Origin: Streptomyces sp. SCL15-4
GTDB taxonomy: Bacteria; Actinomycetota; Actinomycetes; Streptomycetales; Streptomycetaceae
DNA length: 64,000 nt
Direction of reading: 5' to 3'
Assembly: GCF_033366695.1 (NCBI RefSeq)
Contig: NZ_JAOBTQ010000001.1
Span: 8,122,001-8,186,000, forward strand
In this document: positions 43,945-53,496 of the stretch, in pieces
How positions within the stretch are numbered: the first letter of the stretch is position 1
Layout: the number at the start of each line of letters is the position of its first letter
Translations under genes and position numbers: made by a program
The notes under the pieces: generated by a model
Databases searched by the model: none
What the model saw: the letters and a program-made list of their open reading frames with translations, nothing else
Told to the model about the DNA's origin: nothing

Positions 43945-46900
43945 TCAGACGCGTTCCCACAGGGCCGGGACGTTCGGCGGCTCCCAGCCCGGGTAGGCGG
44001 TGTGGCCCTGGATGCACCGGTAGCCGACGCCGTTGTAGGTCACGACGTCGCCGGCCGCGTAGGTGGCGCCCACCTGCCAGGTGGTGTCACCGCCGCCACC
44101 GCCGGGCACGGTGAGGGTGTAGGTGGTGGTGTGGCCGACCTCGCCCGTTCCCGTGATGGTGAGGGTGTACGTACCGCCGGCCGTGCCCGCGGCGACCTGC
44201 ACGGTGGCGGTCGAGGACTGGCCGGAGGTCACCGAGGAGGGGCTGAACGACACGCTCACACCCGCCGGGGCACCGGACGCCGACAGCCGGACGCTCTGGG
44301 CGTTTCCGCTGGTCGTCGCGGTGGATACGGTCACCGTGGCGGACGAGCCGGGCTGGACCGTGCCGGCGGCGGGGTCGGCGGAGATCGAGAAGTCGTCGGC
44401 CGGTGCGGGCGCGTCACCGACGGCGGTCTTCCAGATCGTGTACGCGATCCCGTCCGCGCTGCGGTTCAGCGCGGTGGCGTTGATGTTGCCGGTGGTGTCG
44501 CAGGCGGAGTGGTAGCACGAGTCGTAGGCGCGGCCCGCGGTACCGCCCCACTTGGCGGCCTCGGCGGCGGACTTCACGTCCGAGGCGCCGGTGGCGTAGC
44601 CGGAGGTCGGGATGCCCACCTGCTGGAAGGAGTAGTCGTCGGAGCGGCCCTGGCCCTCGACGTTCTCCTGCGGGGCCAGGCCCAGGGAGTCCCAGTAGGC
44701 CTTCATCGGCGCGGAGGCGGCCGAGTTCAGGTTGTTGACGAAGTAACCGGCGTTGGTCGAGGCGACCATGTCGAAGTTGTAGTACGCCTTGATCCGGGCG
44801 CGTTCGGTCGTGGAGAGCGAACGGGCGTAGAAGCCGGAGCCGTTCAGGCCCTGTTCCTCGTCGGTCCACCAGGCGAAGCGGACCCGGTTCTTCATGGCGG
44901 GGCCGGACTGCGCCAGGGTCAGCGCGGTCTCCAGGAGTGCGGCGGAGCCGGAGCCGTTGTCGTTGATGCCGGGGCCGGCGGACACGCTGTCGAGGTGCGC
45001 GCCGAACATGTAGACGTTGTTCGCGTCGCCCCGCGGCCACTCGGCGATCAGGTTGTTGCCCGCTCCCGCGGTGCAGCCGGAGGCGCAGCTCTGCTCGGTG
45101 ACCGTGTAGCCCGCCGTCTGGAGCCGGTCCTTGACGTAGGCGAGCGAGGCCCGGTAACCGGAGGTGGTGGAGCGGCGGTTGCCGCCGTTCTGCGAGGCGA
45201 TGGTGTTCAGCTGGGTCAGGTGTGCCTGCACCCTGGCCACGTCGACGTCCGGCGGAGTGGACGGGTTGCCGCCGCCACCGCCGCCGACCCTGAGCGTGTA
45301 CTGGGCGGTGTGGGTCCTGGTGCCGGCGGTGCCCGTGACCGTGATCTGGTAGGTTCCGGCGGCGGTCGCCGACGAGGTGGAGACCGTCATGGTGGAGCTG
45401 CTGCCGGAGGTGACCGTCGCCGGGCTGAAGGAGACGTTCACCCCGGCCGGTGCGCCGGAGGCGGTCAGCGAGACCTGCTGGGCGCTGCCGGAGACGGTGC
45501 TGGTGTTGACGGTGGCGCGCGCGGAGGAGCCCGCGTCGACGTCGCCCGAGGCGGGGGCGAGCGCCAGCGAGAAGTCGGTCTGCTCCCCGGTGCAGGTCGG
45601 GTCGCCGGTCTGCGCGGGCACGCTGATCGCGTCCCAGGCGGCCTTGGTGGAGTTGAACAGCGAGCAGCCGGCGTCGAGGTTCTTCGCCGTGGTGAGTGTC
45701 GCGGTGCGGTAGCGCTTGTACGTCATGCCGCTGGTCTTGAGCAGCATGGCGCCGTAGAAGACCTTGCCCGCGTTCTGGATGCCGACGCCGGTGACGGCCG
45801 AGTTGTTGCAGGTGGGGCTGGAGGGCTTGCCGCCGCCGGGGTTGGAGCCCTCGGCCAGCAGGTAGAACCAGTGGTTGAGCGGGCCGGCCGCCGCGTGCTC
45901 CTCGGTCTGCGGGATCGACGCGGAGTAGCAGTTGGGGTTGTTGCCGACCTGGCTGGGGTTGTACATGTTGCGTATCGGGCCGCGCCCTTGGAGGTTGATC
46001 ATCTCGCCGACGGTGTAGTCGGGAGTGTCGTACGGCGCCGGCTCGTTGGCGTACGCCTCGGTCAGGGCGCCCATGATGTCGCCGGTCGCCTCGCCCAGTC
46101 CGCTCTCGTGGTTGGCGCCGCCGGGGGTGAAGGAGTCCAGGCCGTGGCCGAACTCGTGGCCCACCACGTCGATTCCGGCGATCCACTCGTTCGCGCTGTT
46201 GTGGCCGATGGTGATGGTGGAGCCGTCCCAGTACGCGTTCAGCTCGTTGAGGCCGACACGGACCGGCCAGCTGCCGCCGTTGCCGTCGTGCCCGTTGCGG
46301 CCGAGCCAGTTCCTGAGCATGTCCGATTCCTTCTGCGCGGCGAACATCGCGTCCACGCAGCCGGTTTCCTTGCTCGTGGGGTTGCCGGTGCCCCAGTTGT
46401 CGGTCGCCTTGGTGAACAGGCCGCCGCTGTAGTCCGAACACTGCAGTCCGGGCCGGGTGGTGTCGCGCAGCGCGTAGGAGGAGCCCGACCGGGAGGTGTC
46501 GATGGTCAGCGGGTTCGGGCCGTTCCACTTGCTGGTGCCGCTGCCCGCCCGCACGTCGTCGTAGGCGTCGACGGCCTTTCCGGTGCGCGCGTCGACGAAG
46601 ACGTGCAGCCTGCTGGGGACGTTCGCCTCGGTGCGCCCGGTCAGCACGGTCTCCCAGGCGAGGACGGCGCGGTCGCCCCGGGCCCGCACCACCAGCCGCC
46701 GGGACTCGACCTTCTCGGTCTTCGTGAGCCTGGCCCGGCTGGTGCGGACGGCCTGTGCGGCGGTGACCCGGGCCTTGGTGGAGAGCGCGATCCTGGCCTT
46801 GGTGGCGGACTGGACCGAGCGGACCCTGCCGGTGCCGTCGGCGAGGACGACCACGTCGCCGCCCACCACGGGCAGGCCCCGGTAGGTGCGCTCGTAGGCG

Positions 46901-47154
46901 ACGGAGTACAGGCCCTTGACCCAAGGGGTGACCTGCCGCCGGTCGTACTGCTCCTCGGGGCCCTTGGCCAGCGCGTCGAGGCCGCTGCGTGCCGCCTGGT
47001 CGGCGGCCGCGACGGCTTTGGCGACGGGGGCCGGTTCCGGCTTGCTCGCCGGGGGCGCGGCGTGTGGCGCGGCCGAGGCGAAGGCGGCCGGCATCACCAC
47101 CCCTCCCAGCGTCAGGGCCAGGGATGTCCCGGCCACCACCAGCTTTCTCAGCAT
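43945..47154 (-). CDS. Secreted M4 + M28 double metallopeptidase with chitin-binding tail
   Basis: 1069 residues with two peptidases in one chain. A signal peptide (1 to about 30) and FTP/PepSY-type propeptide (about 60-190) lead to a thermolysin-like M4 domain (about 200-510) with HEFGH at His333-Glu334-His337 and the third ligand in GLGEATGD. An Ig-like domain (about 520-620) follows, then an M28 aminopeptidase (about 640-910) with [14 protein letters not shown] and WTDEEQGL. A second Ig-like domain closely repeats the first (about 925-1015), and the last 48 residues are a CBM5/12-type module ([20 protein letters not shown]). The M4 part would cut proteins internally and M28 trim N-termini, held on chitin. 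ATG at 47154 follows AAGGAG. Confidence 0.93.
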   Translation of the reverse strand: MLRKLVVAGTSLALTLGGVVMPAAFASAAPHAAPPASKPEPAPVAKAVAAADQAARSGLDALAKGPEEQYDRRQVTPWVKGLYSVAYERTYRGLPVVGGDVVVLADGTGRVRSVQSATKARIALSTKARVTAAQAVRTSRARLTKTEKVESRRLVVRARGDRAVLAWETVLTGRTEANVPSRLHVFVDARTGKAVDAYDDVRAGSGTSKWNGPNPLTIDTSRSGSSYALRDTTRPGLQCSDYSGGLFTKATDNWGTGNPTSKETGCVDAMFAAQKESDMLRNWLGRNGHDGNGGSWPVRVGLNELNAYWDGSTITIGHNSANEWIAGIDVVGHEFGHGLDSFTPGGANHESGLGEATGDIMGALTEAYANEPAPYDTPDYTVGEMINLQGRGPIRNMYNPSQVGNNPNCYSASIPQTEEHAAAGPLNHWFYLLAEGSNPGGGKPSSPTCNNSAVTGVGIQNAGKVFYGAMLLKTSGMTYKRYRTATLTTAKNLDAGCSLFNSTKAAWDAISVPAQTGDPTCTGEQTDFSLALAPASGDVDAGSSARATVNTSTVSGSAQQVSLTASGAPAGVNVSFSPATVTSGSSSTMTVSTSSATAAGTYQITVTGTAGTRTHTAQYTLRVGGGGGGNPSTPPDVDVARVQAHLTQLNTIASQNGGNRRSTTSGYRASLAYVKDRLQTAGYTVTEQSCASGCTAGAGNNLIAEWPRGDANNVYMFGAHLDSVSAGPGINDNGSGSAALLETALTLAQSGPAMKNRVRFAWWTDEEQGLNGSGFYARSLSTTERARIKAYYNFDMVASTNAGYFVNNLNSAASAPMKAYWDSLGLAPQENVEGQGRSDDYSFQQVGIPTSGYATGASDVKSAAEAAKWGGTAGRAYDSCYHSACDTTGNINATALNRSADGIAYTIWKTAVGDAPAPADDFSISADPAAGTVQPGSSATVTVSTATTSGNAQSVRLSASGAPAGVSVSFSPSSVTSGQSSTATVQVAAGTAGGTYTLTITGTGEVGHTTTYTLTVPGGGGGDTTWQVGATYAAGDVVTYNGVGYRCIQGHTAYPGWEPPNVPALWERV

Positions 47155-47390
47155 CGTTGCTCCTTGTGAGAGGTCGTGAGGCTCACCCGGCACCCCGATA
47201 GGCATGCTCATGCCAAAGCGTTCACCGGTGTCCGCGGTACGTCGGTGTCTCCGTCCGTCCCGCGCCCAGGTGGCGTGCCGCGCCGCCTGGCTGGCCGAAC
47301 CCTCACACCGCCCGGCGCCCGGGTCAACGCATCGCGGCTCGCCGTCCCGTCCTGTCAAAAACCGGCAAACGGCCGGGCGGCGGGGCGCGC

Positions 47391-48797
47391 TCAGATCCCG
47401 GCGGCCGGCAGTCGCTCGCGGTACTCCCTGACCTCCGGCACATCACCCCAGCGGGCGAGCAGCCTGCCGTGCAGTCCGCGCAACTCGGCGTTGATCATCA
47501 ACTCGCGTGAGGACACCGCCTCGTCGAGCACCGGTGCCGCCAGGGCGACCGCCGCGCCCGGGTCACCCGCGCACGCCCAGCTGTCGGCCAGGCGCAGCGT
47601 GAGCAGCAGCCCGGTCTCCCGCATCGGCGGCGGCAACCGGGCACGCGACCGCGCGGTGGCGTCGACGGCGCGCCGCGCCGTCACCCGGTCCCCGGTCGCG
47701 GCGGCGAGATCGCGCAGCGCCCCGCCGATCGCCGACTCCACCCTCATCTCGCCCTCCGCGCCGGACAGCCACGGCGCCTCCAGGAGGTCCCGGTGGCCGA
47801 GGCGGGCGAACGCGCGCCGCGCCAGGGCGATGTGCCGTCGGCACTCGGCGACGTCGTGGCCGAGCGCGTGCCCGCGTGCCCGGTACAGGTGGGAGAGGGT
47901 GACCACCCACCGACGCCCGGGGTCCACCGCGCCGATGGCCTCGGCGTACGCGAGAGTCGACCCGGCGTCCCGGTCGAGCCGGACCAGGGCGCACACGTCG
48001 CTGAGCAGGGTCGCCCGGGCCGGAACGTCGTCCGCCGCGTCCGCCCAGCCGAGGCCGTGGCCGAACCAGGCCATGCCGATGCCGCTCTGCCCGCGTTGCA
48101 TCCGCAGCCGCCCGGCGACCTGGGCGTACTGGGCGGCCAGCCGGAGCTGCCCGTACGGCAGCCGGCCGGTGGAGTTCACCGCCTCGGCCCACCGCACCAG
48201 TGCCCGTAACAGCCGCTCCACCGTGGTCACGCCGTCGGACACGGCCCGGTGCAGCGCGCCGCGGATCAGGCAGGCCAGGACCGCGGTGAGCGCGTGCAGC
48301 AGCTCCGGTTCGCTGCCCGTGGTGCCGCCGAACCCGTCCTGCGGCCCGGTCAGCCCCTTCAACAGGCCCGGCGTTCCCGCCCGGTCGGGCACCGCACAGC
48401 CCACCGTGCCGTGCAGCGGGCACGCCAGTCCCTCGGCGGGCAGCCGCGACGGCCACAGCACGGGGTCCAGCAGGTCCAGGCCGAGGGCGGTCTCCCCGCC
48501 GCCCGGCACCGGGGCGAACAGCCGGGGGTCCGCCGGCGGGCGGTCGGGGCGGTAGGGCGTGCCGCGCGGAGCGGCGACGACCGCCGCCAGCTCGCCACCG
48601 GTTCCCAGGACGGAGTCGAGCCGGCCCGCGAGCCCGGCCGGCGGTTCGCGCAGCCCCGCTTCGAGCCTGCTGATGAGACTGTGGTGGTAGCCCACCTTCA
48701 CGCCGAGCTGCGACTGGGTCAGTCCGGCCTGTCTGCGCCGGGCCCGCAGCCGCCGCCCGAACTCCGCCCAGGACTCAACCGGTTGTGCCGTCTCCAC
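47391..48797 (-). CDS. XRE-family regulator with large C-terminal helical domain
   Basis: 468 residues. The N-terminus ([20 protein letters not shown] then [20 protein letters not shown]) is a Cro/CI-type helix-turn-helix; the remaining about 390 residues are helical TPR-like repeats, a layout of Streptomyces pathway or development regulators. GTG at 48797 has AGGAGG 9 nt upstream. Codon 197 is TTA (48207-48209), so translation should depend on bldA. It sits between the double peptidase and the LPMO remnant and could control either or the biosynthetic region beyond. A target is not visible. Confidence 0.85.
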   Translation of the reverse strand: METAQPVESWAEFGRRLRARRRQAGLTQSQLGVKVGYHHSLISRLEAGLREPPAGLAGRLDSVLGTGGELAAVVAAPRGTPYRPDRPPADPRLFAPVPGGGETALGLDLLDPVLWPSRLPAEGLACPLHGTVGCAVPDRAGTPGLLKGLTGPQDGFGGTTGSEPELLHALTAVLACLIRGALHRAVSDGVTTVERLLRALVRWAEAVNSTGRLPYGQLRLAAQYAQVAGRLRMQRGQSGIGMAWFGHGLGWADAADDVPARATLLSDVCALVRLDRDAGSTLAYAEAIGAVDPGRRWVVTLSHLYRARGHALGHDVAECRRHIALARRAFARLGHRDLLEAPWLSGAEGEMRVESAIGGALRDLAAATGDRVTARRAVDATARSRARLPPPMRETGLLLTLRLADSWACAGDPGAAVALAAPVLDEAVSSRELMINAELRGLHGRLLARWGDVPEVREYRERLPAAGI

Positions 48798-48953
48798 GGA
48801 TCTGCCCCTCCTGACGAAGGCCCCACCGCCGACGGCGGGACGCCGGATGCCCCATGTCCGCGCGCGTCAGGGCCGGACGGGGCCGGTCCGCGCGCCGTAT
48901 GCGCCGGGCGTGACGGGCGCCCGCACCGGGAGAGCCCGCCGACGTGGCCGGCA

Positions 48954-49432
48954 TCAGGCAGGACAGGCTCCGGAGCTCTCCCGGGCGCCCCACCGGCCGG
49001 TGCGACCGCCGAAGTTCACCTGCCGGGTGATGCCGGCGGCGGGCTGCGTGTAGTGACCGGTGAACTCGGCGATCTCCTGGCGCCGATGCGGTACCGCCCG
49101 TTGCCGGTGGCGTGCCGTGCCGCGTCGCGCCCGGAGGCGGACGTAGCGCTCGATCGGGCCGACGTGACCTGCCAGGGCTTGCTGTCGTCGTCGGGCTCGG
49201 CGTACTCGGTGTGCCCGCCGCCGCGGCGGCGCAGGCCCTCGGGCCCCTCGGCGCGCCGTGGCGCACACCTGTTCCGGCCGCGGGCGACGCCGCCCTCGGC
49301 GCACCGCTCCCGCCGGTCCGTGGGCAGGGTCGGCCGGCCGTGGGTGCCAGACGGGCTCGCCGGAAGGCCGACGATGAGCAGAGGGGCGACCGGTGCGCCG
49401 ACGGCGACAGCCGCTCGTCGTGTCGTGCTCAT
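48954..49432 (-). pseudogene. Decayed AA10 lytic polysaccharide monooxygenase (chitin-active type)
   Basis: From the ATG at 49432 the frame gives a signal peptide (RRAAVAVGAPVAPLLIVG) and a mature start HGRPTLP, as in AA10 LPMOs, where the N-terminal His binds copper. Further family pieces follow: EGPEGL, DDDSKPWQVTS and RHATGN (second brace His). After YRIGA the frame is lost, but a second frame continues at once with QEIAEFTGHYTQP and VNFGGRTGR, both with perfect third-position G/C. Restoring one G near 49078 (GGCGCCAG to GGCGGCCAG) joins them as YRIGGQEIAEF. The chain then stops at 48954, well short of the family C-terminus, and several conserved aromatic and Cys positions are missing. So frameshift plus truncation. 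Confidence 0.7.
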
Positions 49433-49498
49433 GCCATGCCACTCTCTTCGGTGCGCGCCGAGACCGCCGCCACGGCCCGGAGGCGCGGGAGCCGACGC

Positions 49499-49530
49499 TG
49501 GTCCAGACCTGACCTATTAGGTCTAGACCA
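49499..49530 (-). promoter_or_regulatory. DasR/chitinase-type operator pair
   Basis: TGGTCCAGACCT at 49499-49510 and AGGTCTAGACCA at 49519-49530 match the 12-bp repeats of Streptomyces chitinase promoters and the core of DasR-responsive elements. They lie 67-98 nt upstream of the LPMO remnant start, the expected place for its promoter. Confidence 0.75.
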
Positions 49531-50165
49531 TAGCTGTGAACCGGGCCCGGTCAAGAGCCCGGACGTGGCGAACCGCGGCCCTGCCGAGGTTCGTCGTGCA
49601 GCCGTGGTCGCGGTCGTACTCACGGGGCAACGCCGGGAGTACGACGGCCGCGTGGCCGGCCGCGGTACGGCGATGGCGAGGGAGAGTCCCGCGAGCGAAG
49701 GCGCATGATCCGTCCACGTGTCGAGGGGTCGTCGTCCGCGCACCCGACCGCACCGCAGCCCCGCGGGACAGCCGGCGCCCTGGCGGATCGGCCGCATGCG
49801 CCCGACCGGACCTCGTGCAGCGAAGCGCGACCGCCGGCGTCGGCACGCAGGCGGCCACCAAGACGGGCTGCGGGAGTCGGCTGGTGGCATCCGGGCTGCC
49901 CTCCGCCCGCGACCGGCCCGAGACCGGCGGCCGTAAACCGGCCGCCGGTACGCACCGCACGACTTCCGGCCGGCCGTTCCCCGGCCGCACGGCATGCCTC
50001 CATGACCACCGGTGACCGCCGCGCCCGGACCCCCGTCGCCGACGGCGCAGACCTGCGACCATACATGACGCTCCATCAGATACCGGCGCATCAGCGGCGG
50101 TAGGGTAATTCCGGCAGGACTCCGGCTCTTGCGCCATCAGCACACCGGCTGACAGGCTCACGGCC
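49531..50165. other. Intergenic region before lanM, no gene
   Basis: About 635 bp. Open frames are shadows or low-complexity Arg/Ala/Pro runs. No second precursor peptide was found here. The lanM promoter should lie in the last 150 bp, but I cannot point to it. Confidence 0.45.
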
Positions 50166-53129
50166 GTGACCGCCAACGATGCGCTCGCGGCAGCCGGACC
50201 GGCCGCCTCTTCCGGGTGTCTGTCGGCCCCGGCGCCGCCGCAGTCCCGGGAGTCGCGGGACCGCGTCGCGGCCGAGTTCGTCGAGGCCGCTCTCGCCGCC
50301 GCGCCCGAAGACCCGGTCCCGCCGTCCGGGCCGCTGCCGGGCACGGCCGGCTTCGCCGTCGTATTCGCGCCGTTCGCCGAGCTGGCCGGGCGGCGGCTGC
50401 GCGCCGGACTCGGCCCGGGCGCCGGCCGGTCGGCCGAGCTGGACGGCATCACACGGGAGTTCACCGCGACCACGGCCGCCGCGCTGGGCGGCCTGGCGGC
50501 CCGCGCGCTGGTGCTGGAGCTCCGGGTGGCCCGGATGGAGGGACGCCTGGCGGGCGCGACTCCGCAGGCCAGGTTCCGCGACTTCGTCGCCGGCACCGCG
50601 ACCAGGGCCGGCCTGGTCCGGCTGTTCACCGAGTACCCGCTGCTGGCCCGGTTGGCCGGTCACAGCTGCGTCAACGCCGTCGCGGCCATGGCCGAGCTGC
50701 TCACCCGGTACGCCGAGGACCGGGCCGAACTGGTCGACCGGCTGCTGGCCGGACGCGACCCCGGTCCGCTGGTCGCGGTGGACCGGGCCGCCGGCGATGC
50801 GCATCGGCGCGGGCGCAGGGTCGCCGTGCTGCGCTTCGCCGACGGCAGCCGGGTGGTGTACAAGCCCCGCTCGCTCGCGGCCGACCGCCACTTCGGCGAG
50901 CTGGTCGACTGGTGGAACGCCCGGGCGGGAACGCCCGGACTGCGCACACCGGCCCTGCTGGACCGACCGCACCACGGCTGGTCGGAGCTGATCGAGGCCC
51001 GCCCCTGCTCCTCGCAGGCCGAACTCGACCGGTTCTACCTGCGCCAGGGCGCGTTGCTCGCGCTCGCCCACGTGCTCGACCTCACCGACCTGCACCACGA
51101 GAACCTGATCGCGTGCGCCGACCACCCGGTGCTGGTGGACCTGGAGACGCTCTTCCACCCGCCGCTGCCCGAGGACCCCACCGCCGACGACCCGGCGGGC
51201 CGCGCGCTGGACGCCTCCGTGCAGCGGATCGGCCTGCTGCCCCAGCTGGTGCTCGGGGACGAGGACGCGTTCGACCTCTCCGGCATCGGCGCAGGCGCGG
51301 ACCGCCGCTCGCCGGTGGAGACGGTCTGTTGGGAGGCCGCGGGCACCGACGCCATGCGGCTGGTCCGCCGGTCCGGCACGGTCCGTGGCGGCGCCAACCG
51401 CCCCCGGCTGGCCGGCGCCGAAGCCGAGCCCGCCGCCCACACTGAGGCGCTGGTGTCCGGGTTCCGCGCGGGCTACCGCATGATCCTGGCGCACCGGCAG
51501 GAGCTGGCCGGCCTGCTGCGCCGCTTCGCCGGCGACGAGGTCCGGGTGGTGACCCGGGCCACCCAGGTCTACGTGACCGTCCTCGCCGAGGCCACCCACC
51601 CCGACGTGTTGCGCGAGCCGGGCGACCGGGAGGAACTGCTGCGGCTGCTCGGCACGGAGGCGGTGGACGACCAGGGCTGGCCGGGACTGCTCGACCACGA
51701 GGTCGCCGAGCTGTGGGACGGCGACGTACCGGTGTTCACCGCCCGGCCCGGCCGCACCGACCTGTGGAGCGGCACCGGCGCCCGCATCCCCGGCGCCCTC
51801 GAACGGCCCGGACTGGCCCGGGTGGCGGCGCGCCTCGCGGTCATGGACGAGGCCGACCTCGCCGGGCAGGAGCGGATCATCCGGACGGCACTGGCCTGCC
51901 GGACGGCGGCGCCCGCGCATCCCGCCGCCCTGCCCGGACCCCGGCCGGCCACGCCGCGCGCGCCAGCCGACGGACCGCCGGCCCCCGGCCGACTGCTCGC
52001 CGCCGCACGGGAACTCGGCGACCTGCTGGTCCGGCGGGCCCACCGGGGCCGGGGACGGGCGAACTGGCTGGGCGTCGAACTGCTCGGCGAGCGGTACCGC
52101 AGGCTCGCACCGTGCGGCGCCGACCTGGGACACGGGTACCCGGGCGCCGCCCTCTTCCTCGCCCAGCTGGCCGCGCTCACCGGCGAGGACCGCTACGCCG
52201 GGACGGCACGCGCCGCGCTGCGCCCGCTGCCGCGGCTGCTGGACCGGCTCGCCGCGCTCCCGGACGCGGATCTCGGCGTGGTCGGCTCGGGCGGCTTCAC
52301 CGGTCTCGGCGGCATCCTGTACGCCCTCACCCGGATCTCGGCCGTGCTGGACGACGCCGGGCTGCGCGCCCTGGTCGAGCCGGCGGCCGCGCTGACCGTC
52401 CGGGCCGCCGCAGCCGAGCGGCCGACCGGCGTGCTCGACGGCACGGCGGGCGGCTTGGCCGCGCTGCTGGCCGCGCACCGGACGTACCCGTCGGCCGGGC
52501 TCCGGCACGCTGTGGGTGTGTGCGCCGACCGGCTCGCCGCCTCACCCGTCCCGGCCGCGCCGGGCTTCGCCACCGGCGCCGCCGGGGTCGGCTGGGCGCT
52601 GCTCGGCGTCGAGGGCCCCGGGGACGGCGAGCGGTACCGCCGGGCGGGACTGACCGCCCTGCGTGCGTCCGTGGCCGCGTTACCGGCTGCCGGCGCCGAC
52701 CTCTCCTGGTGCACCGGCGCGACGGGAGTGGCGCTGGCGATCGCCGACCGGCCCGGAGCGATGGCGGATCCGGCGTTGGCGGCGGCCGTCGCCGCGGCCG
52801 TCGGGGACCTCGCGGACAGCGGACCGGTGGCGGACGGCAGTCTCTGCCACGGCGAATGGGGCCTGCTGGAGCTGGCGCACCGCACGGCGGCGGGCGCGGT
52901 GCTCGGGGCGCGGACCGCCGGGCGGCTCCCGCACGGCCCGCACCCCGCGGCCGGCGGCGGCGTCGCGGAACCCGGCCTGCTCACCGGCCTGTCCGGCCAC
53001 GGCCTCGGTCTGCTGCGGCTGGGCTTCGCCGACCTGGTCCCGCCGGTGCTGCTGCTGCGGACGCCGGACCCCGGCCCGTCCCGCCCCGGCTCCGGAGCAA
53101 GGCCGCCGACGACGCCGGACATCCCGTAG
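50166..53129 (+). CDS. lanM: Class II lanthipeptide synthetase LanM
   Basis: 987 residues. The N-terminal two thirds are the DUF4135 dehydratase with a kinase-like active site: RVVYKPRSL (Lys), TDLHHENLI near residue 308, DLETLF and the Arg/Thr/Tyr block VVTRATQVY. These phosphorylate and eliminate Ser/Thr of the precursor. From about residue 680 a LanC-type cyclase follows, with zinc ligands Cys849 (SWCTGATG) and Cys894-His895 (SLCHGEWG), so ring closure chemistry appears intact. Codon 839 is TTA (52680-52682), implying bldA dependence. The GTG at 50166 has only a weak ribosome site. It precedes the precursor gene by 61 nt. The symbol is generic for the class. Confidence 0.92.
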   Translation: MTANDALAAAGPAASSGCLSAPAPPQSRESRDRVAAEFVEAALAAAPEDPVPPSGPLPGTAGFAVVFAPFAELAGRRLRAGLGPGAGRSAELDGITREFTATTAAALGGLAARALVLELRVARMEGRLAGATPQARFRDFVAGTATRAGLVRLFTEYPLLARLAGHSCVNAVAAMAELLTRYAEDRAELVDRLLAGRDPGPLVAVDRAAGDAHRRGRRVAVLRFADGSRVVYKPRSLAADRHFGELVDWWNARAGTPGLRTPALLDRPHHGWSELIEARPCSSQAELDRFYLRQGALLALAHVLDLTDLHHENLIACADHPVLVDLETLFHPPLPEDPTADDPAGRALDASVQRIGLLPQLVLGDEDAFDLSGIGAGADRRSPVETVCWEAAGTDAMRLVRRSGTVRGGANRPRLAGAEAEPAAHTEALVSGFRAGYRMILAHRQELAGLLRRFAGDEVRVVTRATQVYVTVLAEATHPDVLREPGDREELLRLLGTEAVDDQGWPGLLDHEVAELWDGDVPVFTARPGRTDLWSGTGARIPGALERPGLARVAARLAVMDEADLAGQERIIRTALACRTAAPAHPAALPGPRPATPRAPADGPPAPGRLLAAARELGDLLVRRAHRGRGRANWLGVELLGERYRRLAPCGADLGHGYPGAALFLAQLAALTGEDRYAGTARAALRPLPRLLDRLAALPDADLGVVGSGGFTGLGGILYALTRISAVLDDAGLRALVEPAAALTVRAAAAERPTGVLDGTAGGLAALLAAHRTYPSAGLRHAVGVCADRLAASPVPAAPGFATGAAGVGWALLGVEGPGDGERYRRAGLTALRASVAALPAAGADLSWCTGATGVALAIADRPGAMADPALAAAVAAAVGDLADSGPVADGSLCHGEWGLLELAHRTAAGAVLGARTAGRLPHGPHPAAGGGVAEPGLLTGLSGHGLGLLRLGFADLVPPVLLLRTPDPGPSRPGSGARPPTTPDIP

Positions 53130-53190
53130 CCGGGTCCCGTACCACCCGACGAAGACCACCGAGAACGTCCGCTGTGAAAGGAACCCCTTG

Positions 53191-53394
53191 ATGAACACCA
53201 CCGACCTCGTACGGCTCTGGAAGCAGCCCGCCACACGGCACGGCGCCGCCACCGACCACCCGGCGGGCGAGATCCGGCTGCGCAGCGGCGGCGGCCTCGG
53301 CCGCCGGTCCCAGATGCTCGGCACGTCCTCGGCGCTGCGCGGGACCAGCCCGTGGACCACCGTCAGCATCGACTTCCACGACGGGCGCCCCTGA
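53191..53394 (+). CDS. lanA: Lanthipeptide-like precursor peptide without cysteine
   Basis: 67 residues. The leader (DLVRLWKQPATRHGA and DHPAGEIRL) matches the mersacidin/lichenicidin type of class II leaders, which share a WKxPxxR and HPAGEI pattern. A Gly-Gly site lies at residues 33-34. The rest (SQMLGTSSALRGTSPWTTVS then IDFHDGRP) has nine Ser/Thr but no Cys. LanM could dehydrate them, but no lanthionine ring can form unless Cys comes from elsewhere. AAGGA precedes the ATG by about 9 nt. No LanT protease/transporter is in the window. Confidence 0.82.
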   Translation: MNTTDLVRLWKQPATRHGAATDHPAGEIRLRSGGGLGRRSQMLGTSSALRGTSPWTTVSIDFHDGRP

Positions 53395-53496
53395 ACGCCC
53401 GCCGGGCGGCAGCGGCGGGCCGCGGCGGCGAAGCGTGATCATTCTTCCCGGGGAACTCTCTACTCAGCGCGAGGGCGCCACGGGTAGCCTGCGCAG

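Noticed and set aside
43903..47169. Plus-strand open frame of about 1090 codons
   Set aside because: It mirrors the M4/M28 peptidase gene and consists of Gly/Val/Arg/Asp runs with no motif.
50091..52508. Minus-strand open frame of about 800 codons
   Set aside because: Antisense to lanM, whose catalytic and zinc motifs are certain.
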